Shown: piece after piece, positions 17,349 through 23,798 of the stretch
Numbering within the stretch: position 1 is the stretch's first letter
Layout of the letters: each line of letters opens with the position of its first letter
DNA from: an uncultured Ralstonia sp.
GTDB lineage: Bacteria; Pseudomonadota; Gammaproteobacteria; Burkholderiales; Burkholderiaceae
Assembly: GCA_913056305.1 (NCBI GenBank)
Contig: CAJXMR010000022.1
Span: 1 to 41,840, forward strand
Length of the DNA stretch: 41,840 nt
Direction of reading: 5' to 3'
The notes under the pieces: generated by a model
Database searches by the model: none
What the model was told of the DNA's origin: nothing
What the model saw: only the letters and a program-made list of their open reading frames with translations
Translations under genes and position numbers: made by a program

Positions 17349-18049
17349 GGCGGTCGGCGCTCATCGGCTTCGATCCGGCCGTCACGCAGGCGAATGACCC
17401 GCCGCGCGCGTTCGACCACCATCGGGTCGTGGGTGGAGAACACGAACGTCACGCCGCGCCGTTCATTCATGGCCTTCATCATGTCCATGAGCGCGGCGCC
17501 GGCTTTGGAATCCAGATTGGCGGTCGGCTCATCGGGCAGCACGATGATCGGCTCGGCCGCGATGGCGCGCGCCACCGCCACGCGCTGCTGCTGCCCACCG
17601 GAGAGTTGCTGCGGACGCCTGTGCTCCATCCCTTCCAATCCCAGTTCCTTGAGCAGCGTCATGGCGCGGTCCCGGCGCTGCATCTCTGGCACCCCCTGCA
17701 ACAGCATCACGAATTCCACGTTTTCTAGCGCGGAAAGAACGGGAATCAGATTGAACTCCTGGAAGACGAAGCCGATCTTGCGCAAGCGGATGTCCGAAAG
17801 CGCGGCTTTACCCAGTGTCCCGATCTCGCTGCCGTCGACCCAGACATGGCCTTCGGTGGGTGAGTCCAAGCCACCGATCACGTTCAGGAGCGTTGTCTTG
17901 CCCGAGCCGGACGGCCCTACCAGCACCGCAAAGTCGCCTTTGCGGATTTCCAGATTGATATGCTGCAGCGCATGCACGACGCTGGCACCTTGCCGATACA
18001 GCCTGGAGACACCTACGAGCTTGACGACTGTATCGGCTGCAGCATTCAT
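17345..18049 (-). CDS. ABC transporter ATP-binding protein, LolD/MacB type
   Basis: 234 residues, the usual size. Landmarks are Walker A GPSGSGKTTLLN (about 45-56), the Q-loop FVFQEFNLIPVLSALENVEF, the signature LSGGQQQRVAVARAI, Walker B IIVLPDEPTANLD and the switch His in FVFSTHDP. It drives the tandem FtsX-type permease encoded next. Its start overlaps the stop of the LolA-like gene and its stop overlaps the permease start (both ATGA), so the three are translationally linked. The LolD-like family fits lipoprotein or lipid extraction, but the cargo is not shown by the sequence. Confidence 0.93.
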   Translation of the reverse strand: MNAAADTVVKLVGVSRLYRQGASVVHALQHINLEIRKGDFAVLVGPSGSGKTTLLNVIGGLDSPTEGHVWVDGSEIGTLGKAALSDIRLRKIGFVFQEFNLIPVLSALENVEFVMLLQGVPEMQRRDRAMTLLKELGLEGMEHRRPQQLSGGQQQRVAVARAIAAEPIIVLPDEPTANLDSKAGAALMDMMKAMNERRGVTFVFSTHDPMVVERARRVIRLRDGRIEADERRPP

Positions 18050-18849
18050 GGCTTTTGCAGATTGCGCTGCGTAAAGCGTTCGTCGTCAATCGGCTGGTCG
18101 TAGCGCGCGGCCTTGACGACGATCACGGTTGCGTGGCCTGGATCATTCACGGGGCGCATTTCCCATTTGGTCGGAATGGTGCGGCCACCCATCGGGCCAA
18201 CGTCGGAGAACGTCAGGACCCGCACCAGTTCGTTGCGCTCGTTGTAGTAATACTGCTTGAGCGGAATCGTATCCGCTTGCCGAATCCAGTAGAGAATCTT
18301 TCCCCACACGACGGCGGCATCCGGCTTGGGAATCGATTCAATCACGTAAGACGCGGCGCCGTTCAGCACCTCCGTGCGGAGAACCCGATGCGTGTAGTCA
18401 TCCACGGCGCTGCTTTGCTTGACCAAGTCGTCGTTGGTGAAGTCGGAGCCCATCCAGGGCTGCAGCATCATCGACGGCGGAATCTTGATGGTGCGCTCGA
18501 TGTTGGGCAGGTAGTTCCACATCTCCGAGCCGATACGCAGCGACCCAATACCGGCCTCCTTGGCCGGCGCCAGAACGCGGATGAACGAGCGCCGCGGCCG
18601 CTCCATCCAGGCGCGCAGGTCAAGCGCGCGCTGCCAGCGCGGTGTGGTGATCGTCATCTGGAACTCGCCTTGCAGCGTCTTGCCCCACAGCAGGGTATCG
18701 ACGCGATCGACGAGCGTGCGGCCGTCTGGTTCCTCAGCCCAAGCCCCACCCACCATGCATGCGGCAGCAAACGCCACAAGGCACGCGGACACCAGAGAGG
18801 GAATGGCCTTGCGAACCATGGTGCCATCCGGGCAGCTGAACGATTTCAT
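18046..18849 (-). CDS. LolA-like outer-membrane lipoprotein-sorting protein
   Basis: 267 residues. A signal peptide (about 12-38, ending GGAWA) leads into a LolA/LppX-type half-barrel: LQGEFQMTITTPRWQRALDLRAWMERPRRSFIRVLAPAKEAGIGSLRIGSEMWNYLPNIERTIKIPPSMM, then SDFTNDDLVKQS and IPTKWEMRPV. This is the form found with FtsX-type ABC transporters (PF17131-like). It would carry a lipid or acyl cargo across the periplasm between the permease and the barrel encoded further down the operon. The stop overlaps the ATPase start. No strong ribosome binding site precedes the first ATG; an internal ATG at 18819 is an alternative start closer to the signal peptide. Confidence 0.88.
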   Translation of the reverse strand: MKSFSCPDGTMVRKAIPSLVSACLVAFAAACMVGGAWAEEPDGRTLVDRVDTLLWGKTLQGEFQMTITTPRWQRALDLRAWMERPRRSFIRVLAPAKEAGIGSLRIGSEMWNYLPNIERTIKIPPSMMLQPWMGSDFTNDDLVKQSSAVDDYTHRVLRTEVLNGAASYVIESIPKPDAAVVWGKILYWIRQADTIPLKQYYYNERNELVRVLTFSDVGPMGGRTIPTKWEMRPVNDPGHATVIVVKAARYDQPIDDERFTQRNLQKP

Positions 18850-18858
18850 GGCATCCGA

Positions 18859-19083
18859 CTAGCCAGGACGGCCAGACCCTTGCCGTGGCCATTCGACAAA
18901 TGCCAGCACCCAAAGCCCGATCAGGTTGAAGAATGGCACCAGCACCAGAATGGCCCAAAAAGGCGACAACCCGATCCGCATCAGGATTCGGCCGATGGGA
19001 TACAGCAATACCACCGCCATGACGGCAAACGTGATCCAGTGAGCGAGACCATAGCCGGCCATGTCGAACCCGTGAACCATCAT
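18859..19083 (-). CDS. Small inner-membrane protein, first gene of the Lol-like/UbiB operon
   Basis: 74 residues with two membrane segments (about 11-33 and 38-62: GLAHWITFAVMAVVLLYPIGRIL and SPFWAILVLVPFFNLIGLWVLAFVEW). The pattern is that of small conserved inner-membrane proteins with a Pro-rich second helix; no function is known to me. GAGGAGGTG lies just upstream of the ATG at 19083, a strong ribosome binding site, and excludes a longer frame. It lies nine bases before the LolA-like gene and leads the operon of six. A TAACGT -10-like hexamer (19135-19130), an inverted repeat and an FNR-like box precede it. Confidence 0.75.
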   Translation of the reverse strand: MMVHGFDMAGYGLAHWITFAVMAVVLLYPIGRILMRIGLSPFWAILVLVPFFNLIGLWVLAFVEWPRQGSGRPG

Positions 19084-19105
19084 CGTGCACCTCCTCGTGA
19101 AACCC

Positions 19106-19141
19106 AAGGTGTAACCCCAAGCACAATTCACGTTACACCTT
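19106..19141 (-). promoter_or_regulatory. Perfect 10-bp inverted repeat over the operon promoter
   Basis: AAGGTGTAAC (19106-19115) and GTTACACCTT (19132-19141) are perfect inverted copies 16 bp apart. The right arm overlaps the predicted -10 element TAACGT and the repeat covers the predicted start (near 19123). It looks like an operator for a dimeric repressor not encoded in the window. Confidence 0.5.
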
Positions 19142-19156
19142 TATGGGCGGCATCGC

Positions 19157-19170
19157 TTTACCTGGATCAA
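19157..19170 (-). promoter_or_regulatory. FNR-like box upstream of the Lol-like/UbiB operon
   Basis: Read on the minus strand, TTGAT-CCAG-GTAAA has a perfect half and one mismatch in the other half. Its centre lies 28.5 nt from TAACGT (19135-19130), again class II geometry. Together with the inverted repeat this suggests activation by an FNR-type protein and repression by another factor. Confidence 0.45.
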
Positions 19171-19573
19171 GGCATATTCGATCCAATTGCGTAGCAGGTA
19201 ATAGCTTACCCGTCGCCATTTCAGCCCCCATGTGCCAGAAACATGCACCTGAAGATCAAGCAACTGGAATGCATGACAGAAAAGTCACCTTCCGGTCAGC
19301 TTCCCATCGGGAAGCAGTTGGCAGACTGCCGATACCCCGCTCATGGAAACCATCCCCGCACCCACCGCCCCTGCCCAAGAGCATTGGGGCATGGCGTACG
19401 AGACCAAACATCCTGCTATTGGCTGGGTGAAATGAGACATGGAGCGCCGATCCGGCTTGACATGGATCAAGCCACGGTCGCTATCCAGCAGGAGTCAGTG
19501 CAATAGTGGCCCCTCATCACCCAGAATGGACTGCAAAACTGAACCGCCAACTTTTATCGCTAGGAGACACAAC
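19171..19573. other. Intergenic region with an FNR-type box, no gene seen
   Basis: About 400 bp between divergent transcription units. Small open frames here lack coding character. It holds a small palindrome GGTAATAGCTTACC (19197-19210) and the FNR-type box listed separately at 19454-19473. Confidence 0.5.
19454..19473 (+). promoter_or_regulatory. FNR/ANR-type box upstream of the small exported gene
   Basis: GGCTTGACATGGATCAAGCC contains TTGAC-ATGG-ATCAA with arms extended to 7 bp. It lies about 100 bp before the GTG at 19574. No convincing -10 sits at class II distance; CAATAG (19501-19506) is 8 nt too far. Confidence 0.5.
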
Positions 19574-19819
19574 GTGAACCGCAAAACCATCCTTTCCGCA
19601 CTGCTGCTTGCAACCGCCGCATCCATGTCGGCCGGCGTATTTGCCACGGACAACGACATGCCCATGGCATCCGAAGCCTCCGGCGCGCACAAAATGAAAC
19701 CGCATTCGCACGTCGCCGAGAAAGCTGGCGCTTCCGCCGCCAGCGCGCCGGCGGCCGCCCCCGCCGAGGACACCAAGGGCAGGGACAAGTCCAAGCATTT
19801 CCATCCCGATACCAAGTAA
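19574..19819 (+). CDS. Small exported His/Met-containing protein, function unknown
   Basis: 81 residues starting at a GTG with AGGAG seven bases upstream. A signal peptide (VNRKTILSALLLATAASMSAGVFA) is followed by a low-complexity mature part with Met and His (TDNDMPMASEASGAHKMKPHSH), an Ala/Pro-rich stretch, and a basic HFHPDTK end. It may bind a metal loosely, but this rests on composition only. A strong rho-independent terminator follows 6 bp after the stop, so it is a single-gene transcript. It may be under FNR-type control. Confidence 0.65.
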   Translation: MNRKTILSALLLATAASMSAGVFATDNDMPMASEASGAHKMKPHSHVAEKAGASAASAPAAAPAEDTKGRDKSKHFHPDTK

Positions 19820-19825
19820 GTCTGC

Positions 19826-19857
19826 GCGCGGGCTCAGAAAAGAGCCCGCGCTTCAAT
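19826..19857 (+). terminator. Rho-independent terminator
   Basis: GCGCGGGCTC (19826-19835) and GAGCCCGCGC (19842-19851) form a perfect 10-bp GC-rich stem with a six-base loop AGAAAA, followed by the short T-containing tail TTCAATT. It closes the transcript of the small exported gene ending at 19819. Confidence 0.8.
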
Positions 19858-20005
19858 TCACCTGACCTGCGACAACGAAGTTCGGCCCGATGCGGCTAAG
19901 CTGGCCTACAAGGCCCATGCAGTTGCACCGCATGATTTGCAGCCCGTGTCCGCACTGTCTGGTGACGGACATCACGACTTTCACAGGAAGTGATGAGGTG
20001 GTGTG

Positions 20006-21889
20006 ATGACAGACCGTACGGTACAGCGCAAACGACGTCCGGCCCGATCGGCGCCGGGTGTAGCAGCCCCGGCGCTGCGGTTGGTTAGCGAACCGGACCA
20101 CCAGGCCGAGCCACAGCCGGCACCTGCCGAGCCCCCTCTTGAGCAAGGGTGGGACTACTGGGTGGATGTCACGCAGCGGTGGATTCTGTTCATCGATATC
20201 CTGCGGCAACGCGCCAACAATATGTTGGCCCATGAGGAGGCCGGCCTGCCGCCACCGCTGCATTTCGACTACGAATTGCTACTGGATGCGCGAACCTTCG
20301 AGCGCCCGGCCAACTATGCCCTGCTCCGTATCACGCGCTGTGGCACCGACCACCTGGAGCGACAGGTTCGGGCGGATGCAACCCCCGTCATCGTCATCGA
20401 CCCGCGTGCCGGTCACGGACCGGGCATTGGGGGCTTCAAGCGCGATTCGGAAGTCGGCATGGCCCTCGCCGAAGGCCATCCTGTCTACTTTGTCAGCTTC
20501 TTCCCGGCCCCCTGCCGCGGACAGACCCTTGGCGACGTCCTGAACGCGCTTCGTACCTTCGTCGAGGAGGTCGCGCGACGGCATGACGGGCAGGCGCCGG
20601 TGCTCTACGGCAACTGCCAGGCCGGCTGGGAAGTGATGCTCCTGTCTGCCCACTGCTGCGAGCGCGTCGCCTGCCCTGCGGTGCTCAACGGCTCCCCGCT
20701 CTCGTACTGGTCCGGCGAAGCAGGCGTCAACCCGATGCGCCTGCTCGGGGCGTTCACCGGCGGCGTGTGGTCAGCAAACTTTCTTGCCGATCTGGGCAAC
20801 GGCCGTTTTGACGGTGCATGGCTGGTACAGAACTTCGAGGCACTCAAGCCTGAGTCCGCGCTCTGGACCAAGCTCTACACTGTCTTCGCCGATCCGGATG
20901 GTGAAGGTGACCGGTTTTTGGAATTCGAGCGCTGGTGGAATGGCTTTTACTTTCTCAGCCGGGAAGAACTGGTCGCAACCATCCAGGATCTTTTTGTCGG
21001 CAACAAGTTGGAAACCGGCGAAGTGCATGTCGACGGTAAGTGCACGGTCGACTTACGGCGCATTTGCAAACCGATCGTCATCTTTGCCTCGTACGGCGAC
21101 AACATCACGCCACCGCACCAGGCGCTCGGCTGGATTCCCGTCGTGTACGAAAGTACGGAAGCTCTGGTCGCCGCCGGCCAGCGAATCGTGTATCTCACCA
21201 ACCCGCATGTCGGACACCTCGGCATTTTCGTCTCCGCAAGCGTGGCGCGTCACGAGCATCGCGCGATCCTGCAAAGCCTCGATGCGATTGAGGCGCTGCC
21301 GCCCGGCTTGTACGAGATGAAGCTGTCGGAACACTCCGATGCGCCGCCACAGAACAACTCCCAACGCGGGGTCACGTTTGAGCCGCGTCGCGTCGAAGAC
21401 ATTCAATTCCCATACCCGCGTGCCCTGTTCGAGCATGTGCGCGCCGTCTCGGAAATCAACGAACGGCTGTATGACCAGTTCTGGAGCCCAACCGTGCGCG
21501 CGCTGGCAACGCCGTGGAGCGCTGAATGGCTGAAATGGAGCCATCCGATGCGCTGGACGCGCTATGCATGGTCCGAGCGGTTCCAACCATGGCTGTTGCT
21601 CGTAGCCGCCATGGCTGCGGGCGTGAGGGCCTCCAGGCGAAAAGCCGGGGAAGACAATATCTGGCGCGCTTCGGAAGAAGCGCTTAGCGCCACGCTGACA
21701 CACACACTTGAGACAGGTCGGTCAGTGCGCGACTTGGTGGCCGAGACGGCATTCCAGTGGCTTTACGGGCCATCTTGGCCCTACTCGTTTGCGCAGTCTT
21801 ATATTCCGGCATCAGACCATCGTGACTGCGACGTTGGAGAAGCAACGGTTCGCCAAGCTTGCAGCGCTTGCGACACTGACGTGCGGTGA
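20006..21889 (+). CDS. PHA-synthase-like alpha/beta hydrolase (DUF3141), C-terminally short
   Basis: 627 residues from an ATG preceded by GAGG. The protein belongs to the DUF3141 family related to polyhydroxyalkanoate synthases. The lipase-like box is YGNCQAGW (nucleophile Cys204), with GDNITPP (Asp365) and HVGHLG (His404) giving a complete Cys-Asp-His triad. Other shared blocks are VIDPRAGHGPGIGGFKRDSEVG and VYFVSFFPAPCRGQTL. Whether it makes a polyester is unknown. The end looks short: after RDLVAETAFQWLYGPSWPY, where relatives continue for well over 100 residues, this one stops within about 45. The last part (HRDCDVGEATVRQACSAC) looks unlike the family, suggesting a frameshift or deletion. 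The short stretch before the start (19858-20005) shows no FNR-type box. Confidence 0.85.
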   Translation: MTDRTVQRKRRPARSAPGVAAPALRLVSEPDHQAEPQPAPAEPPLEQGWDYWVDVTQRWILFIDILRQRANNMLAHEEAGLPPPLHFDYELLLDARTFERPANYALLRITRCGTDHLERQVRADATPVIVIDPRAGHGPGIGGFKRDSEVGMALAEGHPVYFVSFFPAPCRGQTLGDVLNALRTFVEEVARRHDGQAPVLYGNCQAGWEVMLLSAHCCERVACPAVLNGSPLSYWSGEAGVNPMRLLGAFTGGVWSANFLADLGNGRFDGAWLVQNFEALKPESALWTKLYTVFADPDGEGDRFLEFERWWNGFYFLSREELVATIQDLFVGNKLETGEVHVDGKCTVDLRRICKPIVIFASYGDNITPPHQALGWIPVVYESTEALVAAGQRIVYLTNPHVGHLGIFVSASVARHEHRAILQSLDAIEALPPGLYEMKLSEHSDAPPQNNSQRGVTFEPRRVEDIQFPYPRALFEHVRAVSEINERLYDQFWSPTVRALATPWSAEWLKWSHPMRWTRYAWSERFQPWLLLVAAMAAGVRASRRKAGEDNIWRASEEALSATLTHTLETGRSVRDLVAETAFQWLYGPSWPYSFAQSYIPASDHRDCDVGEATVRQACSACDTDVR

Positions 21890-22304
21890 GGTTTCCGGCG
21901 ACTCTTAGCTGCATATCCAATGGGCGGTTGTGATGATCCAGACATGGGCAATGGCCCAATCAACGGGCGCTCGAATTTGCCGGCCAAGCGCACTAGCAAC
22001 GCGAGCCTCAGCGGGCAGCGCTTTCTCTTTGACCTAACTGGCCGTTGTGCGGCGACTAAAAGAAGGCGCCCGCCGCAAAGAACCGTACTACAAACATGAT
22101 GGCGGGATACAGAAGGGACCATCACGTGAGCAGTTGGCCGGCAGATGCTTGAAATCTACGCCATGGAAAAGCGTGCCCATGAAATCCACGAAAGGTTCGG
22201 GCGCCGCCAGCCAAGCCAACGTGCATTACGTGGAGAAGAGGATCAGAGTGGCGGACTCTGTTACAGCGGCTGCGAAGGGTTGCCTCCTGCCGAGGATGTC
22301 GTGA
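21890..22304. other. Intergenic region without a recognisable gene
   Basis: About 415 bp between the DUF3141 gene and the convergent copper-cluster gene. Short open frames exist on both strands but none has a ribosome binding site, a recognisable motif or convincing codon use. It may hold decayed sequence of the missing DUF3141 C-terminus, but I cannot recognise it. Confidence 0.4.
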
Positions 22305-22967
22305 TCAATGAGACGACGCCTTCGACGCACCACTGCTCCAACGGGGGATGAAACGTGGTGTGCGCTCACAATACGCTTCGTATGCCCGGCCGAACTCGGC
22401 CAGCGCATCTCGCTCCTCAGTCAGCGCGAGATGAACATACATCCAGACCAGCACTGGAAACATGATCAGCGTGAGCAACGTCGGCCACTGCAGCAGGAAG
22501 CCGAGCATGATCAGGACAAACGCCACATATTGCGGATGGCGCATGCGGGTATAGAGTCCACCGGTGGCCAGACGGTGCTGCTGCTGCGCCAGATACAGCA
22601 CCCGCCAGGCGGAAGCGAGCATGATGAAACCACCGAAGATCAGCAGGTTGCTTAGGATGTGGAACGGCCCGAAATGCGGATTAGCGCGCCAGCCGAACAT
22701 CACCTCCAGCAAATGCCCCGCGTCGTGAGAGAGGAAATCGATACCGGGAAAATGCTTGCTCAACCAGGGCAGCAACAAGTAGATCGTCAGTGGGAACCCG
22801 TACATCTCCGTAAACAGCGCCACGAGAAACGCCGAGAAGGCCCCGAAGGACCGCCAGTCACGCGAGGTCTTTGGCTTGGTGAAGCTGAAAGCGAAGATGA
22901 TGAAGATGGCCGAGTTGATGATGACCAACGACCAGAGCCCGTAGCCGGATTGTGTGTCGTGCTGCAT
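22305..22967 (-). CDS. Isoprenylcysteine carboxyl methyltransferase (ICMT)-like membrane protein
   Basis: 220 residues with about five membrane segments. The C-terminal region holds the ICMT/PEMT-like signature: [33 protein letters not shown] and the closing [27 protein letters not shown], where the RHPQY and the Glu-Glu-Arg blocks line the SAM site in this fold. GGGAG lies seven bases before the ATG at 22967. It follows the DUF2933 gene by 2 bp and ends the leftward copper operon. Such methyltransferase-like proteins are frequent companions of copper P-type ATPases in beta-proteobacteria, with unknown substrate. Confidence 0.85.
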   Translation of the reverse strand: MQHDTQSGYGLWSLVIINSAIFIIFAFSFTKPKTSRDWRSFGAFSAFLVALFTEMYGFPLTIYLLLPWLSKHFPGIDFLSHDAGHLLEVMFGWRANPHFGPFHILSNLLIFGGFIMLASAWRVLYLAQQQHRLATGGLYTRMRHPQYVAFVLIMLGFLLQWPTLLTLIMFPVLVWMYVHLALTEERDALAEFGRAYEAYCERTPRFIPRWSSGASKASSH

Positions 22968-22969
22968 CG

Positions 22970-23221
22970 TTACTCTCCCTTTGGATGTACGTGCGTTGAC
23001 GGCTCGCCCCCTTCGTCTTGGTGGCCGTGGTGCATGAACAGGTGCATCAACGGGCAAGTAGCGAGCAACAGGAAGGGCAGGAACGGGATCACGTGTGCCC
23101 GATGTTCCGTGAACAGGAAATAGGCGATCACAAGCAGGAAGCCTATCAAAACCCACCTGGACCTGAAGACTGTCCTGTGCGCCGCGTGCGGCCCATCTTC
23201 AGGGTTCATTTGATCATTCAT
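22970..23221 (-). CDS. DUF2933 small membrane protein of copper clusters
   Basis: 83 residues with two short membrane segments ([15 protein letters not shown] and [20 protein letters not shown]) and a His-rich end, [20 protein letters not shown]. The [12 protein letters not shown] motif is the DUF2933 hallmark. GAGGAGG precedes the ATG. The protein is typical of copper/heavy-metal loci; metal binding through the Cys-Met-His motif is likely but not proven. Confidence 0.85.
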   Translation of the reverse strand: MNDQMNPEDGPHAAHRTVFRSRWVLIGFLLVIAYFLFTEHRAHVIPFLPFLLLATCPLMHLFMHHGHQDEGGEPSTHVHPKGE

Positions 23222-23265
23222 GCGAGCCTCCTCGTCCACAGGCAATCGGCTTGAAAAAAGGCTGG

Positions 23266-23565
23266 CTAGCAGCACCCGCCGTGATGGCGATGGTGTTGGT
23301 GGACGAAACGTGAAGGATTCTGCTGAAAGACCGCGCGAGATTGCTCAGACTCGAAGTAGAACGTCTTCCCTTCAAAATTGGCCGTGATGGCGTGGGTCGG
23401 GTCAACCCGGTTTCCGGTCACTGGGTCACTGTTTGCATCTGGAGCGCCGTGCATCATGCCGGCACCCTCGCCGCCTCTGGAGCGCATCGCTTGGCTGCGC
23501 CAAAGGAACACCACCACCAATCCGCCCAGCACGATCCAGATCAGGTTTTGCGAAAGCCAGGTCAT
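23266..23565 (-). CDS. YHS-domain membrane-anchored protein
   Basis: 99 residues: one N-terminal membrane helix (WLSQNLIWIVLGGLVVVFLW), a Gly/Met linker (GGEGAGMMHGAP), and a YHS-like domain, DPVTGNRVDPTHAITANFEGKTFYFESEQSRAVFQQNPSRF. The domain's usual Cys in 'DPVCGM' is replaced by Thr. The tail HQHHRHHGGCC is strongly His/Cys-rich. GGAGGT precedes the ATG. Together with the two YHS domains of the ATPase upstream, it suggests copper handling at the inner membrane. Confidence 0.85.
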   Translation of the reverse strand: MTWLSQNLIWIVLGGLVVVFLWRSQAMRSRGGEGAGMMHGAPDANSDPVTGNRVDPTHAITANFEGKTFYFESEQSRAVFQQNPSRFVHQHHRHHGGCC

Positions 23566-23579
23566 TTTCCACCTCCGTC

Positions 23580-23798
23580 TTACGACTTCCTACGCGATTT
23601 CAGTTCCCGCTCCACTGCCGCCTCAACCTCTCGTCTGGTTTGCCGTGAAAGACGCAAACTCATCCAGATCACCCAGACCGGACAGGCCAGGAGAATCAGC
23701 GCAACCAGCACCGAGAACAGTGAGATTCCGTACCAATAGAGGATGGCGGCGGCCAGCGCCGTCGCCACGGCGGCACAGAACCAGACAGCGGGTTTCAT
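23580..23798 (-). CDS. Small membrane protein, function unknown
   Basis: 72 residues with two membrane segments ([23 protein letters not shown] and [19 protein letters not shown]) and a basic, charged C-terminal tail ([24 protein letters not shown]). The start overlaps the ATPase stop (ATGA) and has AGGAGG upstream. It is clearly part of the copper operon but I do not recognise a family. Confidence 0.75.
   Translation of the reverse strand: MKPAVWFCAAVATALAAAILYWYGISLFSVLVALILLACPVWVIWMSLRLSRQTRREVEAAVERELKSRRKS

Noticed and set aside
22145..22351. Possible small gene on the plus strand (MLEIYAMEKRAHEIHERFG...)
   Set aside because: The first 25 residues look plausible, but there is no ribosome binding site, no known family, and the end overlaps the convergent methyltransferase-like gene.
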